Assembly: GCA_035461765.1 (NCBI GenBank)
Contig: DATHUY010000038.1
Location: 1 to 57,326, forward strand
Direction: 5' to 3'
DNA: 57,326 nt
Source of the DNA: Longimicrobiales bacterium
GTDB lineage: Bacteria; Gemmatimonadota; Gemmatimonadetes; Longimicrobiales; RSA9
In this document: piece by piece, positions 16,614 through 27,268 of the stretch
Layout of the letters: the number at the start of each line of letters is the position of its first letter
How positions within the stretch are numbered: position 1 is the first letter of the stretch
Translations under genes and position numbers: made by a program
The notes under the pieces: model-generated
Databases searched by the model: none
What the model saw: only the letters and a program-made list of their open reading frames with translations
Told to the model about the DNA's origin: nothing

Positions 16614-17065
16614 GGGTCGCGGTCGTCAGCGGTCCGAACCTGAATCTGCTGGGGAGGCGCGAGCCGGAAATATACGGTCCGGACACGCTCGAACAGATCG
16701 AGCAGCGGCTGCAGCGGCTGGGCGAGGAGTTAGGCGTCGAGGTGGAGTCGTTCCAGTCGAACGCCGAGAGCGCGCTGATCGATTACATTCAGGAGTCCGC
16801 GGAACGGGTGGATGCGTTCCTGGTAAATGCGGGCGGCCTGACGCACACGAGCGTGTCGCTGCGCGACGCGCTGGTCGGCGTCGGCCGGCCGTTCGTGGAG
16901 GTCCATCTGTCGAATCCGGCGGCTCGCGAGCCGTTCCGGCATGTCTCGCTCCTGACCGATCGTGCGCTTGGTGCAGTGGCCGGCTTTGGAGCGGAAAGCT
17001 ATGTACTTGGATTGCGTGGGCTGGTAGCGCGGATGAGCGCCGACCATCTGCCCCGAGGGAGTTGA
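16610..17065 (+). CDS. aroQ: 3-dehydroquinate dehydratase, type II
   Basis: Converts 3-dehydroquinate to 3-dehydroshikimate in the shikimate pathway. The 151-aa size and the motifs GPNLNLLG (residues 8-15), catalytic Tyr22 in EIYG, NAGGLTHTS and HLSN (with the catalytic histidine region) define the dodecameric type II enzyme. Starts at GTG 16610 overlapping the previous stop by 4 nt. It directly precedes accB, an order found in many bacteria, here without efp in between. Confidence 0.95.
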   Translation: MRVAVVSGPNLNLLGRREPEIYGPDTLEQIEQRLQRLGEELGVEVESFQSNAESALIDYIQESAERVDAFLVNAGGLTHTSVSLRDALVGVGRPFVEVHLSNPAAREPFRHVSLLTDRALGAVAGFGAESYVLGLRGLVARMSADHLPRGS

Positions 17066-17067
17066 AG

Positions 17068-17682
17068 ATGGCCCAGAGCACTGGGAAGCGCGCAGGCGGC
17101 AAAAGCGGCAGTACAGGCTCGGCGGTCGCCGAGCAGAACGGTCGCGGTGACGTCGCGCAGAACATGACCGACCTCGATTTCCTGCGCGGCCTCATCGACG
17201 CCGTCGATCAGAGCGGTATAGATTCGCTCGAGATCAACCGGTCGGGCACCCGCATCCGGATCGCGAAGACGCCCGCGGCAGCCGCTGCCCCATTCCCGTC
17301 CTACACACAGGTACCCGTCCCGCAGCACGCGGCGGCGACACACTCCGCGCCTGCCCAGTCGGCACCCGCCACACAGTCCGCGCCGGCCGCACCGGCCGCC
17401 GCCCCGGCCGAGGAAGCGGCACCGAAGAGCAACCTGGTCGACGTGAAGTCGCCGATGGTGGGCACGTTCTACCGCGCGCCTGCGCCCGACGCGCCGCCGT
17501 ACGTCGAACAGGGCACGACCGTGACGAAGGGTCAGACGCTGTGCATTCTCGAGGCGATGAAGCTGATGAACGAGCTCGAGTGCGAGGTGGAAGGCGTCAT
17601 TCGTGAGATCCTCGTCGAGGATACCGAGCCGGTCGAGTATGGCCAGGTGCTTTTCCGCGTCGAGCCGGCCGGCTCGAAGTGA
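17068..17682 (+). CDS. accB: Biotin carboxyl carrier protein of acetyl-CoA carboxylase
   Basis: Carries biotin between the carboxylase and transferase parts of acetyl-CoA carboxylase, the first step of fatty acid synthesis. The 204-aa protein has an N-terminal helix (about 30-65), an Ala/Pro/Gln linker (about 75-115) and a C-terminal biotinyl domain with EAMKLMNE, where Lys165 is biotinylated. A TTG at 17062 is in frame, but ATG 17068 with GAGGGAG upstream is the better start. Directly followed by accC. Confidence 0.95.
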   Translation: MAQSTGKRAGGKSGSTGSAVAEQNGRGDVAQNMTDLDFLRGLIDAVDQSGIDSLEINRSGTRIRIAKTPAAAAAPFPSYTQVPVPQHAAATHSAPAQSAPATQSAPAAPAAAPAEEAAPKSNLVDVKSPMVGTFYRAPAPDAPPYVEQGTTVTKGQTLCILEAMKLMNELECEVEGVIREILVEDTEPVEYGQVLFRVEPAGSK

Positions 17683-17703
17683 TTGCGGCTGCGTAGTACA
17701 TCC

Positions 17704-19062
17704 ATGTTTCGCAAAGTACTGGTCGCCAACCGCGGCGAGATTGCGCTGCGCGTGATCCGCGCATGCCGCGAGATGGGCATCCGCACGGTCGCAGTGTACA
17801 GTGAGGCCGATCGCGAGTCGCTGCACGTACGCTTCGCCGATGAAGACGTGTGCATCGGGCCCGCGCAGGCACGCGACAGCTATCTGAACATCCCGCGTAT
17901 TATCGCTGCCGCTGAAGTCACCGGCGCTGAGGCCATCCACCCCGGTTACGGATTCCTGGCCGAGAATGCGGAGTTCGCGGAAATCTGCGACCGCAGCGAC
18001 ATCGTGTTCATTGGGCCGTCGGCGGAGCACATCCGCCTCATGGGCGACAAAGCGACGGCGCGGAAGACGATGATGGGCGTCAACGTTCCGACGGTGCCGG
18101 GCAGTGCAGGTGCCATCGAGGACGCGGAGTCCGCGCTGGTTACGGCGCGGGAGATCGGGTTTCCGATACTCATCAAGGCGGCTGCGGGGGGCGGCGGGAA
18201 GGGCATGCGTGTCGCGCAGGATGAGGACGTATTCCAGACGCAGCTGCAGATGGCGCAGAATGAGGCACGCTCCGCGTTCGGCGACGCCTCGGTCTATCTG
18301 GAGAAGTACCTGGCGCGGCCGCGGCACATCGAGGTACAGGTCATGGGCGACCATCACGGCACCATTATTCACCTCGGTGAACGTGAATGCTCGCTCCAGC
18401 GGCGCCATCAGAAGCTGATCGAAGAGGCGCCGTCCGCGGCGCTCACGCCCGAGCTGCGGGAGCGCATGGGCGAGGCAGCCACGCGCGGGGCGAAGGCCAT
18501 CGGTTATTTCTCCGCCGGTACGGTCGAGTTTCTGCTGGACGAGGACGGCAGCTTCTACTTCATGGAGATGAACACGCGCATCCAGGTCGAGCATCCGGTC
18601 ACGGAGCTGGTCACGGGTGTGGATCTCGTGAAGGAGCAGATCCGTGTGGCGGCGGGGGAGCGGCTCTCGATCAGCGAAACGCCGGTACTACGCGGTCACT
18701 GCATTGAATGCCGCATCAATGCGGAGGACCCGGCGCGCAACTTCGCGCCGAGCCCCGGACAGATCACGATTTTCCACCCGCCGGGCGGCCCCGGTGTGCG
18801 CGTGGATACGCACGTGTACGCTGGCTACGTGGTGCCACCGTATTACGATTCGCTGATCGGCAAGCTCATCGTGCACGGCAACACGCGCGAGGAGGCACTG
18901 GTTCGCACGCGCATTGCGCTCGATTCATTCATCATCGAGGGCGTCCACACGACGATCCCGTTCCTGCTCGAGCTGCTGCGCGACGAGGATGTGATCGCGG
19001 GCCGGCTCGATACGAAGCTGGTGGAGCGTCGCATGAGTGAACGGGCAGCGAGCGCCGCGTGA
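17704..19062 (+). CDS. accC: Biotin carboxylase subunit of acetyl-CoA carboxylase
   Basis: ATP-dependent carboxylation of AccB-biotin with bicarbonate. The 452-aa protein has the N-terminal preATP-grasp segment ([21 protein letters not shown]), the glycine-rich [14 protein letters not shown]-grasp loop (about residues 158-168), and the [14 protein letters not shown] block with catalytic residues. The frame is open to 17683, but ATG 17704 starts exactly where the family does. The 3' end overlaps the next gene by 4 nt. Confidence 0.97.
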   Translation: MFRKVLVANRGEIALRVIRACREMGIRTVAVYSEADRESLHVRFADEDVCIGPAQARDSYLNIPRIIAAAEVTGAEAIHPGYGFLAENAEFAEICDRSDIVFIGPSAEHIRLMGDKATARKTMMGVNVPTVPGSAGAIEDAESALVTAREIGFPILIKAAAGGGGKGMRVAQDEDVFQTQLQMAQNEARSAFGDASVYLEKYLARPRHIEVQVMGDHHGTIIHLGERECSLQRRHQKLIEEAPSAALTPELRERMGEAATRGAKAIGYFSAGTVEFLLDEDGSFYFMEMNTRIQVEHPVTELVTGVDLVKEQIRVAAGERLSISETPVLRGHCIECRINAEDPARNFAPSPGQITIFHPPGGPGVRVDTHVYAGYVVPPYYDSLIGKLIVHGNTREEALVRTRIALDSFIIEGVHTTIPFLLELLRDEDVIAGRLDTKLVERRMSERAASAA

Positions 19063-19766
19063 GACTCGATGTGGCATTCACGCCGGCCGAGGTGAAGGGA
19101 GCCATCGGCCGGCGCGCTGTCGTTGTCATCGATGTGCTTCGAGCCACGAGCAGCATGGTGTCTGCGCTCGTGAACGGCGCGCGCAGCATCCTGCCGGTGT
19201 CGGGCGTGGACGAGGCGGTGCGGAAGGCGGAGGAGCTGGGTCGCGACAATGTGCTGCTCTGCGGCGAGCGGGATGCGGAGCCGATCCGCGGATTCCATCT
19301 CGGTAACTCGCCCCTGGAGTTCACACGTGAGGCGGTCGCAGGCAGGACGCTCATCATGTCGACGACGAACGGCACCAACGCCGTGCTCGCGGGTGCAGCC
19401 GGCAGCGTGTGTCTGGTCGGGTCGCTGTTGAACGCGCGTGCGGTCGCACAGCGACTCGTCGACCTCGGTGGTGAGGCGCTGCTGTTGTGTGCGGGGCGCG
19501 AAGGTCGCTTCGCTCTGGAGGACGCCATCTGCGCCGGCCGGATCGCACGGCACGTTCGTGCGATCGCGGGTACATTGAGCGGTAACGATGCGCTGAGCGC
19601 GACGGTGCGGATGTCGCGCGCCGCGCCGTCGGTCCGGGCACTCACCCGCACCGCTGCGGGACGGCGTCTCACAGAGCTCCGACGCCATGATGACATCGCT
19701 TTCTGTGCGCGGGAGGACCTCTTCGATGCAGTTCCGGTCCTCGATGAGCACCGCATTCTTCTGTAG
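19059..19766 (+). CDS. comB: ComB-family (2-phosphosulfolactate phosphatase-like) protein
   Basis: A 235-aa member of the ComB family, whose characterised archaeal member removes phosphate from 2-phosphosulfolactate during coenzyme M synthesis. Family signatures present: [13 protein letters not shown] (about residues 21-33), [18 protein letters not shown], and STTNGTNAV (about 106-114). It starts at GTG 19059 overlapping accC. No other sulfolactate or coenzyme M gene is nearby, so the true substrate here is uncertain; the family is widespread in bacteria lacking coenzyme M. Confidence 0.85.
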   Translation: MRLDVAFTPAEVKGAIGRRAVVVIDVLRATSSMVSALVNGARSILPVSGVDEAVRKAEELGRDNVLLCGERDAEPIRGFHLGNSPLEFTREAVAGRTLIMSTTNGTNAVLAGAAGSVCLVGSLLNARAVAQRLVDLGGEALLLCAGREGRFALEDAICAGRIARHVRAIAGTLSGNDALSATVRMSRAAPSVRALTRTAAGRRLTELRRHDDIAFCAREDLFDAVPVLDEHRILL

Positions 19767-19778
19767 CAGATCGTCGAC

Positions 19779-22019
19779 ATGATCAGCAGTCGTCAACGTC
19801 GGCAGCTCTTCGGCATCGGCCTCCTCTCGCTGAGCGCGTTCACGCTGCTCAGCCTGCTCCCCGTCGCAACTCTGGGCGGCGCCGCACTGGATGTGTTTGC
19901 GGCGGGCAACGTCATGGGTGTACTCGGTGCGCTCTTTTCCGGCGCGGGCATCACCGCGATCGGCATCGGCGTGCTGCTCGTGCCCGCGTTCCTTGCGATC
20001 GCGGGCGCTGCCTTCTTTGACTGGATCGAGGGAGAGCGTGCACTCCGGCTCGGCGCACTGCTGCTCGGCCTCGCCGTGCTGCTGCCCGCTGTGGCCGCGC
20101 TCTTTGCAGCGGATACCGGTTATGCCTTCGTCGAGGTGCTGCCCGCACGCAGCGCCGGCTGGGTGGGCCGTACACTCACGCTGCCGTTCGCGGCTCTGCT
20201 GGGAAAAGTAGGTGCGGCATTCGCACTGATGGTGCTCCTGGTCGCCCTGTCCGTCGCGACCATCGGCTGGAATCCGCTGGGCGCCGCCGCGCGCGGTATC
20301 CGTTCGCTGCGGCGCGCGCAGCCGCAGCAGCCGGAAACGGACGTTCTGCCGGAGCCGTCGCCAGAGCCCGTGCTCGCAGGTGTGCTCGACGAGCCGGCCG
20401 TGACAGAGCCCGCTGCGGCGCAGTCCCCGTCGCTGGTGCCCAGACTGTTGCGGCGGAAGAAGGCGGAAGCGGCCATTGTCCTGGAGGACACGGGCGATCC
20501 GGACGCAACGGAGACGCCCCCGCTCGCGCTTCTGAGCGAGCCGCCGCCTGGTGACCATGCAGCGAACGAGGCACACTACGACCGGCTCGGGCAGGTGCTC
20601 GTCGACACGCTGCGTACGTTCAAGGTGGAGAGTCAGATCGGCGGCCGCACCACCGGTCCGGTGGTAACGCAGTTCGAAGTGGTGCCGGCGCCGGGCGTGA
20701 AGGTGAACCGCATTGCCGCTCTCGATGCGGACCTGGCACTCGCGCTGCGTGCGCCGAGCATCCGCATCGTCGCCCCCATCCCGGGGAAGGGCGCAGTGGG
20801 CGTCGAGGTTCCCAATCCCGAAGCGGAAGTCGTCTACCTGCGCCGGATCCTGGAGAGCCCGACCTTCCAGCGCGCGCGTGGCGCACTGCCGCTCGCGCTG
20901 GGGAAGGACCTGAATGGGCGGCCGTACGTCGCAGACCTGGCGAAGATGCCGCACCTGCTGATCGCCGGCGCGACCGGCTCGGGCAAGTCGATCTGCATCA
21001 ATACGCTCATCACCAGCCTGGTATACAGGCATTCGCCGAAGACACTGCGCCTGCTCATGGTCGACCCGAAGATGGTCGAGCTCAGCATCTACGGCGATCT
21101 GCCGCACCTGCGTCATCCCGTGGTTACCGATCCCCAGGACGCAGCCACCGTGCTGAAGTGGGCGGTCCTCGAGATGGAACGGCGCTACGCGCTGCTTTCG
21201 GAGAACGGCGCGCGCTCGCTTGCGGAGTTCAACAAGCGCGCTGAGGAAGGCGCACCGCTGCGCCGCGCCAACCCGGTCGGCGCGGATGACGACCCGGAGC
21301 GCTGGACCTATACGGACGGGCCGCTGCCGTTCATCGTGCTGGTCGTCGATGAGCTGGCCGATCTCATGATGTCCGTGCAGGCGGAGATCGAGAAGCCGCT
21401 GGCGCAGCTGGCGCAGAAGTCGCGCGCCATCGGCATCCACCTGGTCGTGGCCACGCAGCGGCCGAGCGTCAACGTCATCACGGGCCTCATCAAGGCCAAC
21501 TTCCCGTGCAGAATCGCGTTCCGTGTCAGCTCCAAGGTCGACTCACGCACCATCATCGATCAGAACGGCGCGGATGCACTGCTCGGCAACGGCGACATGC
21601 TGTTCCAGCCGCCCGGAACGTCGGACCCCGTCCGCATTCAAGGCGCTTACATATCGACCGAAGATACCGAGCAGATGATGGACTGGTACCGCGCACGCGA
21701 GGCGGAGAAGCCCGCGCGCGAGGAGGACATCCTCGAGATGGTGCGCGCACGCGAGGCCGCGGACGCCGCGCCCGACGATGACAGCGCCTTCTTCGAGGAG
21801 CGCGACGCGCTGTTCCGGCAGGCCGCGGAGATCTGCGTCCAGTTCCAGCAGGGCTCGACGTCCCTGCTCCAGCGACGCCTCCGCATCGGCTACGGTCGCG
21901 CCGCGCGCATCATCGATCAGCTGCACAATGCCGGAGTGCTCGGCCCTCCGGACGGTTCCAAGCCGCGCGAAGTGCTCGTCGGCATGGAGTCCGTCGGCCA
22001 CATCTGCGGTGACGACTGA
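19779..22019 (+). CDS. ftsK: DNA translocase FtsK/SpoIIIE
   Basis: A septum-anchored ATPase that pumps chromosome ends toward dif during division. The 746-aa protein has about four N-terminal membrane helices (residues 10-165), a rather short linker, an FtsK motor with Walker A GATGSGKS (397-404) and a Walker B region around FIVLVVDELADLM, and a C-terminal gamma winged helix (LLQRRLRIGYGRAARIIDQL) that reads orientation sequences. It is followed by a LolA-like gene, an order also seen in proteobacteria. Confidence 0.96.
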   Translation: MISSRQRRQLFGIGLLSLSAFTLLSLLPVATLGGAALDVFAAGNVMGVLGALFSGAGITAIGIGVLLVPAFLAIAGAAFFDWIEGERALRLGALLLGLAVLLPAVAALFAADTGYAFVEVLPARSAGWVGRTLTLPFAALLGKVGAAFALMVLLVALSVATIGWNPLGAAARGIRSLRRAQPQQPETDVLPEPSPEPVLAGVLDEPAVTEPAAAQSPSLVPRLLRRKKAEAAIVLEDTGDPDATETPPLALLSEPPPGDHAANEAHYDRLGQVLVDTLRTFKVESQIGGRTTGPVVTQFEVVPAPGVKVNRIAALDADLALALRAPSIRIVAPIPGKGAVGVEVPNPEAEVVYLRRILESPTFQRARGALPLALGKDLNGRPYVADLAKMPHLLIAGATGSGKSICINTLITSLVYRHSPKTLRLLMVDPKMVELSIYGDLPHLRHPVVTDPQDAATVLKWAVLEMERRYALLSENGARSLAEFNKRAEEGAPLRRANPVGADDDPERWTYTDGPLPFIVLVVDELADLMMSVQAEIEKPLAQLAQKSRAIGIHLVVATQRPSVNVITGLIKANFPCRIAFRVSSKVDSRTIIDQNGADALLGNGDMLFQPPGTSDPVRIQGAYISTEDTEQMMDWYRAREAEKPAREEDILEMVRAREAADAAPDDDSAFFEERDALFRQAAEICVQFQQGSTSLLQRRLRIGYGRAARIIDQLHNAGVLGPPDGSKPREVLVGMESVGHICGDD

Positions 22020-22075
22020 GGAACGGCGCGGCCGTGGTCGTGTACGAGGCTCGGGACAAACCTGGAGTGGACTGC

Positions 22076-22987
22076 ATGAATGCACTTGTGAGGATGCTCG
22101 CCGCCGGCGCGCTCATCGGCGCTGCCGCCTGCGGCGGTTCCGATGTGCCGGATCCGGATACGGCCGCCGAAGTACGCGCTGACAGCACGCCGGCCGGCGA
22201 CCTGATGGCGCCTGCCGGGGACAGTACGCGGCCGCCACCGCCGGGGCTTGCTCCGGTCGCAGTCGACGACGCCGACCGCCATACCGCCGATCAGCCGACG
22301 ACGAACGGTCCTTCCGGCCAGCCGCGCCAGCCCGCTGCGCCGGCCGGAGGCCAGCAGCAGGCGCCCGCGCCCGCGACCCCGCAGGAGCCCGCGGCCGACG
22401 AGGGTGCCGCTGTACTGCGCCGCGCCGCAGCCGCGTATGAGGATGTGACCTCCATGCAGGCCTCGTTCGTCATGCATTTCAACAACCCGCTGCTCCGTCA
22501 GCAGACGACCAGCCGCGGGATGCTGTATCAGCAGAGGCCCGACAGGATCGCATTGCGGTTCACGGATCCGGACGGTGACATCATCCTGAGCGATGGCCAG
22601 AACTTCTTCATCTATCAGCCGAGCATTGACGCCAGGCAGGCCACGCAGACGCCCGCTGCCCCCGGCGGCGGCGGCGGTGTCGACCTCCAGGCCCAGTTCG
22701 TCGGGAACCCCACGGAGCGGTTCCGTTACACTCTCGAGGGTCGCGAGAACGTGGGGAACCGCCCGGCCGACGTGATGATACTGGTGCCGCGCGCACGGGC
22801 GGAGTACCGTTCACTCAAGGTCTGGTTCGACACGCGCGATTCGCTCGCGCGCCGTTTCGAGATCACGGAGCACAACGGCAGCGTCCGCCGGTTCGACCTG
22901 TCCGGGCTGCGGACGAACACGGCCGTTCCGGAGGACGTGTTCCGCTTCATTCCGCCCGCCGGGGTCCGCATCGTCCGCGTGGGCTGA
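22076..22987 (+). CDS. lolA: LolA-like lipoprotein-carrier domain protein, itself a predicted lipoprotein
   Basis: A 303-aa exported protein. ATG 22076 is chosen because it begins a lipoprotein signal peptide ending at Cys19 (MNALVRMLAAGALIGAAAC); the 14 codons upstream to 22034 would spoil the signal. Residues 20-115 are a Pro/Ala/Gln-rich flexible linker. Residues about 118-303 form a LolA/LolB-type domain (YEDVTSMQASFVMHF, RGMLYQQRPDRIALRF, VWFDTRDSLARRFEI). LolA normally is a soluble periplasmic shuttle; a lipid anchor and long linker suggest a tethered, LolB-like or dual role. Adjacent to ftsK as in other phyla. Confidence 0.8.
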   Translation: MNALVRMLAAGALIGAAACGGSDVPDPDTAAEVRADSTPAGDLMAPAGDSTRPPPPGLAPVAVDDADRHTADQPTTNGPSGQPRQPAAPAGGQQQAPAPATPQEPAADEGAAVLRRAAAAYEDVTSMQASFVMHFNNPLLRQQTTSRGMLYQQRPDRIALRFTDPDGDIILSDGQNFFIYQPSIDARQATQTPAAPGGGGGVDLQAQFVGNPTERFRYTLEGRENVGNRPADVMILVPRARAEYRSLKVWFDTRDSLARRFEITEHNGSVRRFDLSGLRTNTAVPEDVFRFIPPAGVRIVRVG

Positions 22988-23004
22988 CGGGCCCGTACAT
23001 TGAT

Positions 23005-23033
23005 TTGATGACGTCCCCGGAGCCGGGTATATT
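23005..23033 (+). promoter_or_regulatory. rimO promoter
   Basis: TTGATG (23005-23010), a 17-bp spacer and TATATT (23028-23033). Initiation near 23040 would leave a leader of about 29 nt before ATG 23069 with an AGGGGA ribosome-binding site. Confidence 0.68.
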
Positions 23034-23049
23034 GCGGTTCCGGGGACGT
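23011..23049. promoter_or_regulatory. Perfect 11-bp inverted repeat around the rimO -10 box (candidate operator)
   Basis: ACGTCCCCGGA (23011-23021) is repeated in inverted form at 23039-23049, with a 17-bp spacer containing the TATATT box. The left arm starts immediately after the -35 box and the right arm spans the expected start of transcription. The left arm is not in the transcript of this promoter, so a DNA-binding role fits better than an RNA hairpin. A role as terminator of the lolA transcript is an alternative, but no T-tract follows. Confidence 0.55.
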
Positions 23050-23068
23050 TTCGCTGCAAGGCAGGGGA

Positions 23069-24692
23069 ATGGCGAGAAGTACGATACGACGGGCATTGCC
23101 GGTGCTGGGCGCACCGCGCGAGACGCCGACGGCAGCGGTGGAGCTGTCGGCGGACGCGCTGCGCGTGGGGCTGGTGACGCTCGGCTGTGACAAGAACACG
23201 GTGGACAGCGAACGGCTGCTCGCGCGGCTGGCGGGCGCGGGTGCACGCGTCATCGGGGATGCCGGCGATGCGGACGTGGTGGTGATCAACACGTGCGGCT
23301 TCATCGATGTCGCGAAGGAAGAATCGGTAGACGCTATCCTGGACGCAGTGCGCCTGAAGCACGCGGGTCGCGTCCGTGCGGTAGTCGCGATGGGCTGCAT
23401 GGTGCAACGCTACAAGGCGGAGCTGCAGCGGGAGCTGCCCGAAGTCGATCTGTTCCTCGGCCTGACGGAAGCAGAACAGCTGGTGCCGGAGCTGCGCGCG
23501 CGCGGGCTGCTGCGCGAGAGCGTGGTACCGACGATGGAACAGCCGCTGCGGCTGCTGACGACATCGACGCCGCACACGTCTCATCTGAAGATCAGCGAGG
23601 GCTGCGATCACACGTGTGCCTTCTGCGCCATCCCGCTGATGCGCGGCCGACACCGCTCCACACCCATCGACGCGCTCGTGCGCGAGGCGCAGCAGCTGGA
23701 GGCCGCGGGCGTGGTCGAACTGAATCTGATCAGCCAGGACACGACCTGGTACGGCCGCGACATCGTGCGTGGCACTGCCGGGACGGAAACAGAGTGGTTC
23801 ATCGGCCGCACGTTCGCCGGCATGGCGAGCGTGATGGCGGACGTCCGCATCGCGGATCTGGACAGCGCCGCCGCGCGCGCCAACGGAGGCCGCACGACGC
23901 CGGCCGGGGCCGCCGCAGGAGCGACTCCGGCCGTCAGGGCGGACGGTGGGGCCGGTGGAGCGCGGCGGCATGGGCTGCTGCCGGAGTTGCTCGATGCACT
24001 CGTTGCCGGCACCTCGATCCCATGGTTCCGCCTTTTCTATATGTACCCATCGGGCATCTATCCCGCCCTGGTGGAGCAGATCGCGCGCGAGCCGCGCATC
24101 CTGCCCTATATCGACATGCCGATCCAGCACGGCAGTGACAGCGTGCTGAAGCGGATGCGCCGCCCCGAACGGCAGGCCACCATCCGCGAGCGTGTCACCT
24201 GGCTCCGTGATGCGATACCGGACGTCGCGCTGCGCACGACGGTCATCGTCGGCTTCCCGGGCGAGACGGACGAGGAGTTCGACGACATGCTGGGTCTGCT
24301 GGAGGAAATCCGGTTCGATCACCTGGGTGCATTCGCGTATTCCGAGGAAGAGAGTACGCCCGCGGCGGGGATGTCGGACCAGGTGGATGCAGCGGTCCGG
24401 CGCGAGCGTCTGGAACGTGTGCACGAGCTGCAGTCGGCGATCGCGCAGGAGCGCAATGAGCGCTGGCTCGGCAGGGAAGCGCATGTGCTGATCGATACGC
24501 TGACCGGTCGTGACTCGGACGATCCGGACGCGCGCGCGGGCGCGCGCGGTGCGATCGGCCGCACCGCCGGTCAGGCACTGGAGATCGATGGCGTCGTGCA
24601 CATCGCGGATGCGCGCGGTGCGCGACCTGGTGATTTCGTGAGAGTACGAGTGGTGGATGTCGTGGAAAACGATCTGAAGGCGGAGATCCCTG

Positions 24693-24700
<8 letters not shown>
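23069..24700 (+). CDS. rimO: Ribosomal protein uS12 methylthiotransferase RimO
   Basis: Radical-SAM enzyme that adds a methylthio group to an aspartate of ribosomal protein S12. Domains in order: UPF0004 N-terminal cluster-binding domain (LGCDKNTVDSERL, NTCGFIDVAKEESVD), radical-SAM core with CDHTCAFC (Cys179, Cys183, Cys186), and a C-terminal TRAM domain. At 543 aa it is about 100 residues longer than usual. A non-homologous N-terminal stretch of some 30 residues and an Ala/Gly/Arg-rich insertion at about residues 232-300 (nt 23762-23970), inside the radical-SAM barrel after DTTWYGRD, account for this. The 3' end overlaps hemL. Confidence 0.93.
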
Positions 24701-25996
<1,296 letters not shown>

Positions 25997-26000
<4 letters not shown>

Positions 26001-27268
26001 GGCAGACATCAGCAGTCCTCATGTGCGCAGCAGCCCTGTCGGCGTGCACGCCGGGCGAGCGCATGCCGGCGGGTCCGCCGCAGCCGCCGGCCGCCGGACT
26101 CCCGTCGGACGAGCCGCGCATCCGGATCGGGATCGTCGTCGACAGCAGCATGGCGACCGTCGGCGCATCAACCGGATTCGCCATCCGTGTCGCGGGCGGC
26201 GACGAGGTGGCGCGCGGCGGTGCGGGCGCGACGTGGACGTTCTCGGCGGACGCTCAGGGGCGGTTGAGCGCGCGCGGGCCGTCCGGTGTGGTCCGGCCGC
26301 GCGCGGCATCACTGCGCGTCATCCCGGATGCGCCGGGCGGCCTCACGATCAACGGGCGACAGTATCGCGGCGAGGCACTGATCATTCCGCGCAGCGGTGG
26401 CCTCGTGTCCGCGTTGAACGTGGTGGATCTCGAGGCGTACCTGCTCGGAGTGGTGCCGCGCGAGATCGGGCGGCTGCCCGCGTCGCAGATCGAGGCCATG
26501 AAGGCCCAGGCAGTGGCGGCGCGCACATACGCGATCGGTAATCTCGGTGGGCGCGAGACACTCGGATTCGACTTCTACGCGACCGTGATGGACCAGGTTT
26601 ACGGCGGTGTCGCTGATGAGGACTCCATCGTGAGTCGTGCGGTGCGCGAGACGGCGGGCGAGATCCTGACGTACAACGGCGCGCCCATACTGGCCTACTA
26701 CTCGTCCACGTGCGGGGGACGTACGGCCGCGATCGAGGACTCGTGGACGAACCGTCAGCCGCTGCCGTACCTGCGTTCCGTCTCCGATCGGATTCCCGGC
26801 ACCGATGAGTACTACTGCTCCACGTCCAACCGCTTCAACTGGACGACGCGCTGGACCCGCGCACAGCTTCTCGCCGTGCTTGGCGAGACGCTCCGTGCCC
26901 ACACGCGCGGTGCGGTGCAGGCCGTCAGCCGCGTCGATGACGTGCGCATCATCGACCGTAACGCGTCCGGTCGGGCGACTGTCGAGCTCACTGCGGACGG
27001 ACGGGAGTACACCCTGCGCGGCGACTCCATACGCTGGGTCCTCCGGCCACAGCCGGGCCCCGCGATCCTGAACAGCTCGCTGCTGCACGACATTGCTGTC
27101 GAACGGGGCCCCGGAGGCGTCTCGTCCATGGAGATCGAGGGCGGCGGCTGGGGCCACGCGATCGGCATGTGCCAGGTCGGGGCCATGGGGCGCGCACGAG
27201 CCGGCCAGTCTTACAGTGAGATCCTGCGCGCCTACTATACCGGCGTGGAAGTCCGCAGGCTCTACTGA
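25997..27268 (+). CDS. SpoIID/LytB-domain lipoprotein
   Basis: A 423-aa predicted lipoprotein: signal peptide with lipobox LSAC, lipidated Cys17. The SpoIID domain follows: LEAYLLGVVPREIG with the candidate catalytic Glu156, IEAMKAQAVAARTYA, a cysteine motif STCGGRT, and the C-terminal signature GHAIGMCQVGAMGRA. SpoIID proteins are lytic transglycosylases acting on stem-peptide-free glycan strands, or amidase enhancers, so a role in cell-wall turnover in the periplasm is likely. There is no sporulation context. Confidence 0.88.

Noticed and set aside
18843-21440. An 865-codon open frame on the minus strand opposite accC, comB and ftsK
   Set aside because: It is antisense to three well-recognised genes, has Arg/His/Gln-rich shadow composition and no domain; long antisense frames are expected in GC-rich DNA.
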